Assembly (NCBI RefSeq): GCF_000499205.1
Contig: NZ_AWUK01000028.1
Coordinates: forward strand, 1 to 64,000
DNA length: 64,000 nt
Direction of reading: 5' to 3'
Source: Paenibacillus sp. MAEPY2
GTDB taxonomy: Bacteria > Bacillota > Bacilli > Paenibacillales > Paenibacillaceae
Below are positions 32,768 through 42,514 of the stretch, one piece after another. Positions within the stretch are counted from its first letter, which is position 1, and the number at the start of each line of letters is the position of its first letter. The translations under genes and the position numbers were made by a program. The notes under the pieces are model-generated. The model searched no databases. It saw only the letters and a list, made by a program, of their open reading frames with translations, and was not told the origin of the DNA.

Positions 32768-33658
32768 TTAACCTTTTAATGAACCTACCATGACACCCTT
32801 CACGAAAAAGCGCTGCAAAAACGGATAGATGCACAGGATCGGTATTGTTGCTACCATAATCGTTGCATACTTGATGGTTTCCCCGATCTGAAAGCGATCC
32901 CCAGCCGAGGCACCTGCTGACATGCTCTCCGTGGAATTGGCAATCAGAATCTCACGCAGCACCAATTGCAGCGGGAACAGCTCTCGGCTTTTGATAAACA
33001 CCGATGCATAGAACCACCCGTTCCACTTATCTACCGCGTAATACAGAATCATTACGGCAATGACCGGCATGGACAACGGGATAATAATACGGAACAAAAT
33101 GGTAAAGTGATTGGCTCCATCAATCTTGGCCGATTCTTCCAGGCTGTCCGGAATACCCATAAATGATGTTCGCATGATGATCAGGTTAAATGTACTGATA
33201 GCAAAAGGCAGAATGGTCGACCACAGCGTATCTAACAGGCCAACGCCTTTGACAACCAGATACAGCGGAATCAACCCGCCGCCAAAGAACATCGTGAACA
33301 CGATAAAGAACATGAACACCTTGTTCCACATCACGTTTTTACGTGATAGCACGTACGCACCAAGTGCTGTCATGAACAGGTTGACGATGACGCCAAACAC
33401 GAGAATAAACAAGGTATTACGGAAACCTGTAGCTATCCCTGGATTGGCAAGTACACTCTTGTAAGCTTCCAGACTGAACCCGACCGGCTTCCACAGGAGA
33501 CCCTTGTTCGCTAACAGCTGCGCCGAGTCGCTTAAGGACGCGAATAACACGTAGAGCAGTGGATACAAGGTGACGATAACAAGCAGGATTAAAAATGTAT
33601 AATTCAAGATCGTAAAGATTCGGTCAAACCAACCGCTTTCCTTAATCAAAGTTACCAC
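32768..33658 (-). CDS. ABC sugar transporter permease (YtcP/LplC-like)
   Basis: A 296-residue inner-membrane protein with six predicted helices. The ABC-permease EAA motif is at ESAKIDGANHFTILFRIIIP. The start GTG at 33658 begins one base after the stop codon of the upstream permease, so they are translationally coupled. It ends in the typical KGVMVGSLKG tail of this CUT1 group. With the LplB-like partner it would carry oligosaccharides delivered by the two lipoproteins. No ATPase gene is present; such systems usually share a genome-wide MsmK-type ATPase. Confidence 0.9.
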   Translation of the reverse strand: MVTLIKESGWFDRIFTILNYTFLILLVIVTLYPLLYVLFASLSDSAQLLANKGLLWKPVGFSLEAYKSVLANPGIATGFRNTLFILVFGVIVNLFMTALGAYVLSRKNVMWNKVFMFFIVFTMFFGGGLIPLYLVVKGVGLLDTLWSTILPFAISTFNLIIMRTSFMGIPDSLEESAKIDGANHFTILFRIIIPLSMPVIAVMILYYAVDKWNGWFYASVFIKSRELFPLQLVLREILIANSTESMSAGASAGDRFQIGETIKYATIMVATIPILCIYPFLQRFFVKGVMVGSLKG

Positions 33659-33659
33659 C

Positions 33660-34583
33660 TCACCATAAGCTGTTTTGACTCACTCTGCGGCTGATATAGT
33701 TCGCCGAAATCAGAAGAACGAGATTGATGACCGAGTTGAATAGACCGACTGCCGAGCTGTAACTCCATCCGAATTCCAGCAATCCCTTTCGATACACGAA
33801 GGAAGAGATCACGTCTGCCGTTTCATAGGTCACCGGATTGTAGAGGAGAATGATTTTCTCAAACCCGACATTCAGCATATTCCCCATCCGGAGAATGAAC
33901 ATGATTGTAATAATAGGCAGTAATCCCGGCAGTGTAATGTGGAACATTTGCTTGAGGCGGCTCGCTCCGTCTATCTTCGCCGCTTCATACTGTTCCAGAT
34001 CGATGCTCATTAACGCAGCGATATAGATAATCGATTCCCAACCGATCCGCTGCCATATTTCAGAAAGGACATAGATTGGACGGAACAGCTCCGGCTTTTG
34101 CAGCATCGCCTGACCGTCATATCCGAGCATCATGATGAGACGGTTGATTAAACCATCCGCGTTCGTGAAGTCTGTAATAATACCGCATATGACAACAAGA
34201 GAGATGAAATAAGGCATATACGTTATCGTTTGAACGACCCGCTTGAATGTGCGCTTGCGTACTTCATTGATGAGCAGCGCCAGAATGATCGGTGCAGGGA
34301 ATTCAAAGAGCAGCGTATACAAACTGATGAGCAGTGTGTTCTTAAGAACCCGCAAGAAATAGTAACTGTTAAAAAACTCTTCAAAGTGCTTCAGCCCAAC
34401 CCAATCACTCCCCAAAATACCCTTCATCGGAGAATAATCTTTAAAGGCAATAATTGCGCCGTACATCGGACCGTAATGGAAAATAAGATAATATCCGATA
34501 ACGGGAATCATCATGATATACAAATACTTGTTCATCATGAAGTCCCGGACGAACCGGCTTCTGAACGATTGACGATTGCTCAT
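33660..34583 (-). CDS. ABC sugar transporter permease (LplB-like)
   Basis: About 307 residues with six membrane helices and the EAA motif EAAKIDGASRLKQMFHITLP. The N-terminus has GPMYGAIIAFKDYSPMKG, characteristic of the LplB group. I chose the ATG at 34583 (MSNRQSFRSRFV); a GTG five codons earlier (34598) is also possible and overlaps GAGGTG. It lies 56 bp after the lipoprotein at 34640 and directly before the second permease: binding protein, permease B, permease C. Confidence 0.9.
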   Translation of the reverse strand: MSNRQSFRSRFVRDFMMNKYLYIMMIPVIGYYLIFHYGPMYGAIIAFKDYSPMKGILGSDWVGLKHFEEFFNSYYFLRVLKNTLLISLYTLLFEFPAPIILALLINEVRKRTFKRVVQTITYMPYFISLVVICGIITDFTNADGLINRLIMMLGYDGQAMLQKPELFRPIYVLSEIWQRIGWESIIYIAALMSIDLEQYEAAKIDGASRLKQMFHITLPGLLPIITIMFILRMGNMLNVGFEKIILLYNPVTYETADVISSFVYRKGLLEFGWSYSSAVGLFNSVINLVLLISANYISRRVSQNSLW

Positions 34584-34639
34584 GATGTACCTTTTCACCT
34601 CTTTTCAATCGGGAGGGCTGTGGCCCTCCCCTTTTACAA

Positions 34640-36265
34640 TTACCGGTTGTTGTAGCGTTCGAGTGCTGCTGTCTGGATTTCGATAGCTCGATCCAGATGT
34701 AACGACTTCATCTTCGCGACATAGCTCTCAAATTGATCCACCGATTCGTTACCCAGAATGATCTTGATCGTCATCTCATCGACGAGCGTGTTGATATCGT
34801 TCATGATGGTCGCGTATTCGGAGCTCTCTTCAGGTGTAGGTGTGATTGTAGGCAGATTATATTTTGCAGCCTGCGTATTCTTCCATACATCAATGGCATC
34901 ACGCTGAGTCTGCAAAGCAAAGAACTGCTCGGCATAACGTTTGTCTTGAACGAACGGACCGTTATAACTGCTGCGGGCATATAGGGAAATCGCTTGTGCT
35001 GGAGCAAGTTTATCCGGATTCTTCAATAACAAATCCGTAAACTTCGGATAACCGTCTTCCATGTTGTAGCTGACACCCTCTTCACCGAAGTTAAAGAACA
35101 TGTGTCCTTCCTCACTATAGCCATAATCCAGCATGCGAACGGCAAGTTCCGGGTCCTTGGCTGCCGTTGTAATGGCTACGGTACCTTCCGAGGCATAACC
35201 CTGATTGAGCTGCCCGAATTTAGGAATGTCGCCTTTGTTAAGCACCGGGTATGGTGCAGCGACCAGAACGGCATCCGGATCATTTGCTTCTACGAGCGGC
35301 TGCCATTTGCCGATACCTCCGCCTGCGTTACCCACACTGGCGCCAGTCGCACCCGAAGCGAGGTTACCGTCAACTGATTTGGTATCTGCTGTCGAGATGT
35401 TTTTATCGATCAGCCCTTCTTTGTACCATTCCTGGAATAACGTCAAGTATTCTTTGAAGCCCTCTTCTGACGGGCCAAATTTGACCTGTCCGTCTTCTTG
35501 ATAGAATCCGCGGTTTACACCGAAGGCGCCCAGGAAAGCACCATTACCGGAATCATTAAAGAATCGTGGCTTACTTACAACAGCGAATGGAGCGGCAGCG
35601 CCTTTTTTCTCTTTAAAAGCTCTCAGAGTCGTTGTCCACTCATCAATTGTTTCTGGAACGGGCAGCCCCAGCTCATCCAGCCAATCCTTACGAATGATGG
35701 GACCCTGGAAGACACGAAGATACTCGTCTCCCCGAACGAATGGGAATACATAGTAGCTGCCACTGTCCGTTTTGACCATCTTGTCGATGTCCGGATTCTC
35801 CTGCAGATATTTCTTCAGATTTGGCGCATACTGGTCAATCAGATCGTTCAGCTTGAGAATGTATCCATCGTTGATGGCTTTCTCCGGTCCACCGGGAAAA
35901 TCTCCGATGAAGTTGTACTCCAGCATGTCTGGCAAATCCCCGGACGCCAGCATCACGTTAAAGGATTCTCTGACCTGTCCCGTCGGAGGTGCCGTGAATT
36001 TAAGTGGCACGCCGGTTTTTTCCTGCCATTTTTGAAAGAATGGAATTTCGCTGTGCGAATTTTTGACCCCAATCAGGTTTCCGTTAATTTCACCCCAATA
36101 CGTAAGCGTCTTATCCGTTTGAATTGGATAGGTAGTTGCTTCCGTTGATCCGCTCGGCGTCCCTTTATCGGTATCGCCCGCTGTACTGTCTCCGGACGAA
36201 CACCCCAGGATCGTTGTACCTAATAACAGGATCATCAAACTTGTAGATAACACTTTTCTTCTCAT
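34640..36265 (-). CDS. Extracellular solute-binding lipoprotein (LplA-like), paralogue 1
   Basis: 541 residues. GGTGGAGGA precedes the ATG. The signal peptide ends in the lipobox ILGC with Cys22. The mature protein is a large sugar-binding protein similar along its whole length to the one at 27327 (LTYWGEINGN, GDFPGGPEKAINDGYILKLN, LDRAIEIQTAALERYNNR). It is the first gene of the transporter operon. Two related receptors for one permease pair suggest that different oligosaccharide sizes or related polymers are collected. Confidence 0.9.
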   Translation of the reverse strand: MRRKVLSTSLMILLLGTTILGCSSGDSTAGDTDKGTPSGSTEATTYPIQTDKTLTYWGEINGNLIGVKNSHSEIPFFQKWQEKTGVPLKFTAPPTGQVRESFNVMLASGDLPDMLEYNFIGDFPGGPEKAINDGYILKLNDLIDQYAPNLKKYLQENPDIDKMVKTDSGSYYVFPFVRGDEYLRVFQGPIIRKDWLDELGLPVPETIDEWTTTLRAFKEKKGAAAPFAVVSKPRFFNDSGNGAFLGAFGVNRGFYQEDGQVKFGPSEEGFKEYLTLFQEWYKEGLIDKNISTADTKSVDGNLASGATGASVGNAGGGIGKWQPLVEANDPDAVLVAAPYPVLNKGDIPKFGQLNQGYASEGTVAITTAAKDPELAVRMLDYGYSEEGHMFFNFGEEGVSYNMEDGYPKFTDLLLKNPDKLAPAQAISLYARSSYNGPFVQDKRYAEQFFALQTQRDAIDVWKNTQAAKYNLPTITPTPEESSEYATIMNDINTLVDEMTIKIILGNESVDQFESYVAKMKSLHLDRAIEIQTAALERYNNR

Positions 36266-36483
36266 GGACCTTATCCTCCACCTTTTGGGAATGTCTGTGC
36301 TCTACCTCAGAGTAAGGGAGAGCGCATTGTAGCGATATTCGCAAAAGATCAAATGACATGTTGATTTCGTCAGAAGGAACTGATCATTTATCCAAAACGA
36401 TAGACAAATTCTCTATGTACTCATCTGCAATGTCTTGAGTTTGCTGTGTTGGCGCGGGTTTGTGACTGTGTTTCTGACATCAC

Positions 36484-36520
36484 AAAAAAACAGACCATGA
36501 ACATTGTTCATAGTCTGTAA
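36484..36520 (-). terminator. Terminator of the RDD gene
   Basis: On the minus strand ACAGACTATGAACA-atg-TTCATGGTCTGT is followed by TTTTTTT, 10 bp past the stop codon at 36528. It is a strong rho-independent terminator. Confidence 0.88.
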
Positions 36521-36527
36521 CTCATTT

Positions 36528-36926
36528 TCAGTCCCAAACGACTTCTGTACCTGCAATAAAATCGTGTAGTGCACGTTTGTCCTCGCGAATGGCCACCATG
36601 AAGACACTTATAATGAAACCAATGCCAAATGTGATTGCGTATACCAGCCCAGCAACAACTACACGCATCAGCATCGTTCCGATTCCCGGAGGCTCATGAG
36701 TATCATATTTTCGAATTCGAATTCCGCAAATCCGCTTTCCTATCGTTCTACCGTACCAGAAAACGGGCAATAAAATGGAATATAATCCACTGATAAGTTT
36801 TGCTAGAGGCTCGTCATTATCGAAATTTCCTGTCAGGACACCTACAATAATAGCTAAAGGCAATGAAACGATGAGCGCATCCAAAAAGCTTGCCCCGAGT
36901 CTGATCCAGAAACCTGCTTTATACAA
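36528..36926 (-). CDS. RDD family membrane protein
   Basis: A 132-residue protein with three hydrophobic helices (about residues 8-32, 45-62 and 85-115). The RDD pattern is seen as FWIRLGASFLDALIVSLPLA at the start, then YGRTIGKRICGIRIRK and DKRALHDFIAGTEVV at the end. RDD proteins are small membrane proteins, some with Na+/H+ exchange activity, mostly of unknown role. GGAGGAAACATTTT before the start supports the ATG at 36926. It stands alone and has its own terminator. Confidence 0.85.
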   Translation of the reverse strand: MYKAGFWIRLGASFLDALIVSLPLAIIVGVLTGNFDNDEPLAKLISGLYSILLPVFWYGRTIGKRICGIRIRKYDTHEPPGIGTMLMRVVVAGLVYAITFGIGFIISVFMVAIREDKRALHDFIAGTEVVWD

Positions 36927-37207
36927 AATGTTTCCTCCAAAATTTCTTTACTAAAAGGACTAAAAAATACGTTATTGCTAACTCCTTTCATTCATTTGTT
37001 CTAACTCAACATGGGTTTGAGAAGCTCATTGCGAACCGGTATTCACCATCACCTATCTGGGTGTATATACTATTCAAATCACTACCACATTACACCATTG
37101 GAACCAATTTTAACACATTTCAGTTTGAAGGCCGACATGGACACCTTAGGTATTGATCATACGTTATAGATGTTTTATTCAATTTAAGACAGAGGAGAAT
37201 GAAGCAC

Positions 37208-37528
37208 ATGTATAGATTCAAGTACTATGGAGATCCACAGGACTATGCCTTATCCACAGCTTCGCAATATTATCGAAATAGAGATACACAACGCAAAGAA
37301 ACTTTAGTATTACCGAATGATGTGATGTACGAAGCAGCTGTAGAGCCCAAATTCACCGAGCTATTATTCCAACACATAGGGTTAAAGATCGTCATCACAA
37401 CAACTGTCGGCAAATTGGTAGGTACTCTGGATGATGTTTCCATTGATCACGTCACTCTTGATATTCTTGGGAAAAATCATCACATTCGTTTATGTGAAAT
37501 CGTTTATTTTGAAATAGCAAAAGAGTAA
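37208..37528 (+). CDS. DUF2642 domain-containing protein
   Basis: About 106 residues. The C-terminal half (LKIVITTTVGKLVGTLDDVS, DHVTLDILGKNHHIRLCEIV) matches DUF2642, a small Sm-like-looking domain often found in spore or coat-related proteins of Bacillales. The GAGGAG at 37192-37197 suits the ATG at 37208 (10-base spacing) better than the one at 37199. It is a single gene with no clear partner. Confidence 0.75.
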   Translation: MYRFKYYGDPQDYALSTASQYYRNRDTQRKETLVLPNDVMYEAAVEPKFTELLFQHIGLKIVITTTVGKLVGTLDDVSIDHVTLDILGKNHHIRLCEIVYFEIAKE

Positions 37529-37738
37529 TCACTCTGATGTAGTAAACCGTACCCTATAGAGTAGACAATTTATAAAAGTCTCTTTATGGGTACTTTTGTG
37601 GTAAATCATGAGAAGAGACCGGATTGGAGATACTACGTTAAAGAGCAAAAAAAATGTTTATAATACTCGAGTGAAGCAGCTTTCATCCACCCCGTATGTA
37701 AAGTCTGTTTGGGGCATCACTAAGATGAAACATTTCAT

Positions 37739-40246
37739 TTAAGCATGAAAAGCTTTCCAGAATGAGCCCTCTATATTAATGATATCCTTGATTTGGGCAA
37801 ATGGAATCGTAAATGTCGGAAATCCCGCCACGTAAGGAGCGATTTCATAAGGACTGAAATACACATGCAATGCATCACGTGAGACAAAAAACGGCTGATC
37901 CGGGCTGATTCCCTCATACGTGTCCGGAAAAACATAAGAGTATTGCGGGTCATTTTTGATCTGATCGCCTATAATTTTGCTGAGTACCTTCACATAGTCA
38001 CTGTTTGGTTTAAATAAATCCTTGAGCTTATACATCTGACCGCTACTCAGATTAATAATCGCATAGATCATCGTAGGCATGCCATGTGCTGCACCAGCCG
38101 GGTAGTTATAACCCGTGAGTTTGAGTTGAAGCAATTGCTGCTGATAGAACGTAATATCAAAATCCCCTGTATACGTGTAATCCAGCTTCTGATTCGCAGG
38201 AATGGGCTTCACTTGGGATAGTGCCTTTAACTTGGCGTTGACTGCAAGCTGAACTGCTTGATCCGTTAACCCCTCCAATTGCGGATAATACACGAGGTAA
38301 TCGGGGTTGGGCTTATATTTCTCTTCGCGTACACGATATGGCGGGTGAAGCGGAACGATCGTATTTTGCCGCCAGATGATCTGCCCGGCCCGGTTTACAT
38401 AGGAAACACGCTGGTCGACATAAGCCTTGATTAGATCTGGAGCTACCCATTCAAGTGTGCCCGAGCCTTCAACACGAGGGTATCCTGATGCAGGTCGCCC
38501 ATTGAGATCCAGAAAGAACGTTTGTGTTCCATTCGTGGCTGAAGCCAGCCCTCCTTTGTAATTCGATACATCCGTATATACAAAATCCGAAAGCCTTCTG
38601 CCGCTGACATCCGCAATTGCATAGACCGAACCTATAAAAGACTGTTTGGGATCAATCGCTTGCCCCAGGGCCAGACGATGTTCTCCCAGATCTCGAATGT
38701 CATTGTAGCCGGGTTGGATGGTAAATGTGCCCTGTGTATTAATAACGCCATAGATGGAGTTGTAGTCCTCCGCTGTATTCACAATAGCGTACCCACCATT
38801 AAACGGAAAAGCCGAGGTGAAGCTAGGCTGAATTCGGACATGACCACGTTCGTCAATATAACCGTATTTACCCGATGTTTCTTTCTGAAAAGGAAGTAGT
38901 CCGTCACCCACAGGTCCCACGTAGGCATACGGGTACGTCGCCAGTCGCTGACCATTCCGATTGATTAACGCATATTCATTATCCTTGATCTGCACAACGG
39001 CCTTGCCATCCTGAAAATCGTTTGCTGAAGCGAACTGTGCCCGAATGACCTCATTTCCAGCTGTGTCCAAATAGCCGTAACGACTGACTTCCCCACCTGG
39101 CTGACTGCTGTTTGAAAGGTAAAACAGCGCTCGGCCATCCTTCACATCGGCAATAAACGGATATGCCCGTTTGGTCAGCACATTACCCTGTTCATCAATC
39201 ATCTTGAACCCTTGAGAGTCAATAACAATGGCCCGACCTTCTGCAAAAGAATTAATGGAATCGTATACAGGTTGAACAACGAATTGGCCGCTAAGATTGA
39301 TGATGCCTGTCTTCCCGTTTTTTACTACGACAGCCAGGCCATTTTGTTGAAAGTCTTGGGCATCGTCAAGGATCGGTTCAAGTCGAATACGACCCTGGGC
39401 ATCCATATAACCCCACCGGGTTCCTGTTGTTGTTCTGACCGATATCGGAAATAGCCATGTCGTTTCACGTGCATGACCCTCTGTGCTCATCGCTTGTCTA
39501 ATCTTCTTTTCCAGCTCAAGCAGAGCTTCCCGTGAAGGGTATGGGTCATTGAAACTTAGCGCTTTTTGGACAGAAACGAGTGCAGCGGTAAATAATCCGG
39601 CTTTATACTGAGAGTCCGCAAGATAGTACCAATAGAAAGTATAATCTGGATGCTGTTCTGCCAATTGTTCGTAATACTTCACGACCTTAGGAAAGTAATA
39701 CGGGTATACATCTGTTGCTTGAACCCATTTACCATTCTGCCAGCGGATGATCTCGACCCGATAAGCTTCACCTGTATCATGAATCCAGAGTGCAATCTCC
39801 ACTTTGCCATCTCTGCCGTGGGGACCGGGCATATCAATGATTTCCGCATGGCTATAATACAAATCTTCTGGCGCCAAATCTGTCAGTCCCGTTTCCGTCC
39901 AATCGTATACAGAAAGCTTCGACCAGATCGCACCGATCTGCCAGCCGACAATGAGATTGTTCCTTGCCGTAGATGTCACAGATGCCGCTGTCAGCAAGGT
40001 AACGCCATACCCCAAGCCTTTAGTCAAAGACATCTTGATCCAGCGACCTTGGTAAAATTTCAGAACAAGCAGCATTAATTCTCCGCCCTGCTCATATATA
40101 GCAGCAATCTCCGGCATTCCGTCTCCGGTTAAATCTGAAGCATAAATGGCCGGATGTTGGACCGGCTTATCAATGGTGACGACAGTCGCGTCAGCCGGGA
40201 TATGTTGATTAACAATTTGTGTTAACAGAGGTTCGCTCATGGACAT
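37739..40246 (-). CDS. Large WG-repeat protein with C-terminal DUF3298-like domain
   Basis: 835 residues. Residues about 1-260 resemble an integrin/FG-GAP-like start and a short helical segment (YYLADSQYKAGLFTAALVSV). Residues about 265-600 hold several WG (KWG) repeats, such as GTRWGYMDAQGRIRLEPILD and GKYGYIDERGHVRIQPSF. The last 200 residues (NYPAGAAHGMPTMIYAIINL, LFKPNSDYVKVLSKIIGDQI) form a DUF3298/PdaC-like domain. No signal peptide is evident. GGAGGAAAGAGG precedes the ATG. WG-repeat proteins are of unknown function; some act at the cell surface. Confidence 0.8.
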   Translation of the reverse strand: MSMSEPLLTQIVNQHIPADATVVTIDKPVQHPAIYASDLTGDGMPEIAAIYEQGGELMLLVLKFYQGRWIKMSLTKGLGYGVTLLTAASVTSTARNNLIVGWQIGAIWSKLSVYDWTETGLTDLAPEDLYYSHAEIIDMPGPHGRDGKVEIALWIHDTGEAYRVEIIRWQNGKWVQATDVYPYYFPKVVKYYEQLAEQHPDYTFYWYYLADSQYKAGLFTAALVSVQKALSFNDPYPSREALLELEKKIRQAMSTEGHARETTWLFPISVRTTTGTRWGYMDAQGRIRLEPILDDAQDFQQNGLAVVVKNGKTGIINLSGQFVVQPVYDSINSFAEGRAIVIDSQGFKMIDEQGNVLTKRAYPFIADVKDGRALFYLSNSSQPGGEVSRYGYLDTAGNEVIRAQFASANDFQDGKAVVQIKDNEYALINRNGQRLATYPYAYVGPVGDGLLPFQKETSGKYGYIDERGHVRIQPSFTSAFPFNGGYAIVNTAEDYNSIYGVINTQGTFTIQPGYNDIRDLGEHRLALGQAIDPKQSFIGSVYAIADVSGRRLSDFVYTDVSNYKGGLASATNGTQTFFLDLNGRPASGYPRVEGSGTLEWVAPDLIKAYVDQRVSYVNRAGQIIWRQNTIVPLHPPYRVREEKYKPNPDYLVYYPQLEGLTDQAVQLAVNAKLKALSQVKPIPANQKLDYTYTGDFDITFYQQQLLQLKLTGYNYPAGAAHGMPTMIYAIINLSSGQMYKLKDLFKPNSDYVKVLSKIIGDQIKNDPQYSYVFPDTYEGISPDQPFFVSRDALHVYFSPYEIAPYVAGFPTFTIPFAQIKDIINIEGSFWKAFHA

Positions 40247-40371
40247 GCCTCTTTCCTCCTTAAGACAGCATTCGCCTACTGGTATGGGTATGCATCATAA
40301 GCGAGGATATGACATCTGAGCGAATATAACCGAACTTTGGAAAGTTGAACTTAAGGGCAAATTCATATAAA

Positions 40372-40400
40372 AAAGAGCAGCCGTTAAGACCACTCATTTT
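40372..40400 (-). terminator. Terminator of the sigma/anti-sigma operon
   Basis: On the minus strand GAGTGGTC-ttaac-GGCTGCTC (with wobble pairs) is followed by TTTTTTA, about 20 bp after the stop of the DUF4179 gene. Confidence 0.65.
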
Positions 40401-40419
40401 ATTGGTAACTATCCCCTAA

Positions 40420-41799
40420 TTAATCTTGCAATTTCACTTTTTGGCCGTTCAACATCAAATAATTCACTTCATTTACCGGTATGGTGTGAGGCGAGATCCA
40501 CTTCATCAAATTGTCATCTATATTTATGAATCCCGATTTGGGGAGAATGCTTGTGCCATTATTCAAATAAAGTACCATATGAAGATCCTCAGGCCGGAAT
40601 TGATCCATCCCTTTACCCATAAGTGTAACGCCCAGGGAAGAGACCTTAATCTCCGTACGTATATCCTCATTCATCACCAACGTCGTTTCTCCGGTTTTAC
40701 TTAATGAATCTTGTTTCAGATCAAAAGTTGTTTCCCATTTCCCCGTAACGAACTGATCGTAACGAGTAAAGTTTCCTTTAAGTTGAAGATGCTCAAGTTG
40801 ACTGATATTCGAAATATCAAAAATATACTCCTCATAATCCCCACCGTAATTGGTGCCATCTTTCGTATAAGAGCCATAGGAGACGCTATTCATAGCAATA
40901 TCCTGTTTATTCCCTCGGTCATCAGTGAAGAAAAAATAACCATGATTGTATCCACCCATTTCGTCATCTGGATTAATCTGAATATGCAATTTCCCATCAA
41001 CGAAACCTATATTGGATATATACATCCAATCAATCCCAGGCAACTTGATATGAGTTTGATCCTGACGAAGGACATGAATGAACTCCTGTTCACTTAATTC
41101 CTGAGCGGATTCGCCTCCCCACCCGCTAATCCAGTCTTTGAGTGGATCAAGCGTATCAACTTCATACTGCTGCTTCTTACTCAGGTGTTCTGAAAGATTT
41201 AGCCTAGAATCATAGTTCTCTTCTTTAGTTGCACCTGATAAAAAAGAACTGATCTGGACACTCATTCGATTGCTGAGCCTTTTTCCCTGAACCAGAAATC
41301 GTACAATAGCTGTCTTCTCAGCAGCATCATATTGCACTACCTGTGCATGATGTGCCCGACCACCTGATACATGATAATCATATACATCAAGTGAAGCATT
41401 TACTCGGTCTCCTGTTAGATCCGTCAGGGCTACATATATTTCAGTTGTGCTGCCGTCTCGAACCGCTCCAAGCGTCTGCATCCGTATGCCCTGATCTTCA
41501 CTGGTCTTGTTTACGGGCTGAAGAATGTTGATTCGATCTACGCTTAGAAATTGTAACATGGCTGAAAGGTCAATCACTCCCATGGCTGCTGCTGCACCTG
41601 TGACAATAGTTAACGACAGGATGGCGGCAATGGGGATATAGATTATCTTAGGGATTCTCCTTTTATACCGTTGTGTTCTATTCTGCTGTGAATTACGCTG
41701 TGAAGCAGCCTCAAAGCCAACTTTTTCATGGAATAATTTCTTGATATGGGTAAGATTCTGTTCCGTAATATGATCTCCTGGATTCGATATGGGAATCAC
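40420..41799 (-). CDS. DUF4179 domain-containing anti-sigma-like protein
   Basis: About 459 residues. A cytoplasmic N-terminus of about 55 residues, one membrane helix (IIYIPIAAILSLTIVTGAAA) and a large outer part with DUF4179 and DUF5643-like segments (EIYVALTDLTGDRVNASLDV). In Bacillales such proteins are membrane anti-sigma factors of the sigma gene before them, here 5 bp upstream. The stop codon of the sigma gene is directly followed by AGGAGGTGATT, a near-perfect ribosome site. The codon at best distance is ATA at 41788-41790; the listed GTG (41799) lies inside the ribosome site. The true start is uncertain. Confidence 0.78.
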   Translation of the reverse strand: MIPISNPGDHITEQNLTHIKKLFHEKVGFEAASQRNSQQNRTQRYKRRIPKIIYIPIAAILSLTIVTGAAAAMGVIDLSAMLQFLSVDRINILQPVNKTSEDQGIRMQTLGAVRDGSTTEIYVALTDLTGDRVNASLDVYDYHVSGGRAHHAQVVQYDAAEKTAIVRFLVQGKRLSNRMSVQISSFLSGATKEENYDSRLNLSEHLSKKQQYEVDTLDPLKDWISGWGGESAQELSEQEFIHVLRQDQTHIKLPGIDWMYISNIGFVDGKLHIQINPDDEMGGYNHGYFFFTDDRGNKQDIAMNSVSYGSYTKDGTNYGGDYEEYIFDISNISQLEHLQLKGNFTRYDQFVTGKWETTFDLKQDSLSKTGETTLVMNEDIRTEIKVSSLGVTLMGKGMDQFRPEDLHMVLYLNNGTSILPKSGFINIDDNLMKWISPHTIPVNEVNYLMLNGQKVKLQD

Positions 41800-41804
41800 C
41801 TCCT

Positions 41805-42347
41805 CTATTTCTTCTGTAACAACCACTTACGTAACCATTGTTTCGAACGATAAATTTTGTTGTGGACCTGTCTGATGTGCAAAGACAATGCTTCTGAAAT
41901 TTCCAATGGCTTCTGACCTTCGTAAAACCGACGTTTCAGAATTTCCCGTTCAGGTTCTGGAAATGATTCAATAGCTTGTTCCAATTCCTGAGATCTTTCT
42001 TTACTGATCAATTGAGAGAGCGTGTCCTCGGTTTGAACAAAATGAATGCTTTCCTCATATGCAATCTCGCTTCTGCGATTCAATTTCCGGTAACGATCAA
42101 TGGCTTTGTGCTTCGCAATGGTTGCCAAATAATTTTTCAAACTACTTCGCTCGGGCTGGAAAGAAAGTGGATGTTGCCAAAATGAAAAAAAGGTGTCTGC
42201 CACACATTCTTCGATTTCTTCTGTTGAGGCATTATGTAATATGGAATAGATAATTTTCCACAACAATCCCGCATAATTATTCATCACCCATTCCATGGCT
42301 TCATGGTCACGCCTTGCAACTGCTTCCCTGATCTGTTCTTCTTTCAT
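41805..42347 (-). CDS. ECF-type RNA polymerase sigma factor
   Basis: 180 residues. Region 2 (LLWKIIYSILHNASTEEIEE, ADTFFSFWQHP, LKNYLATIAKHKAIDRYRK) and region 4 (FPEPEREILKRRFYEGQKPL, then EISEALSLHIRQVHNKIYRSKQ) are both present. The ATG at 42347 follows GGGAGGG; the frame is open further upstream but without a better site. Stop and start of the next gene are separated by a few bases, giving the usual sigma/anti-sigma operon. Its signal and targets are unknown. Confidence 0.88.
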   Translation of the reverse strand: MKEEQIREAVARRDHEAMEWVMNNYAGLLWKIIYSILHNASTEEIEECVADTFFSFWQHPLSFQPERSSLKNYLATIAKHKAIDRYRKLNRRSEIAYEESIHFVQTEDTLSQLISKERSQELEQAIESFPEPEREILKRRFYEGQKPLEISEALSLHIRQVHNKIYRSKQWLRKWLLQKK

Positions 42348-42464
42348 GCTTACCCTCCCTTCTGTCGTTGATAAGATACGCATCAGTATGGTAAGGACAT
42401 TACCATCTAAACGCAACTCCATATTAGATTCGTTTCAGAAACTAAATTTACTCAAAAAATATAA

Positions 42465-42500
42465 AAAAAATTGCAGAGGCTCACGCTCCTGCAATTTTTC
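42465..42500 (-). terminator. Terminator of the MoxR-VWA cluster
   Basis: On the minus strand AAATTGCAG-gagcgtgagcct-CTGCAATTT followed by TTTTTT, 14 bp after the stop of the 101-residue gene. It closes the cluster that starts at 52834. Confidence 0.88.
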
Positions 42501-42514
42501 AAGCGTATATCGGT

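Noticed and set aside
40236..40440. Riboswitch or attenuator between the DUF4179 and WG-repeat genes
   Set aside because: Only the terminator of the upstream gene is seen; no aptamer-like conserved structure was recognised.
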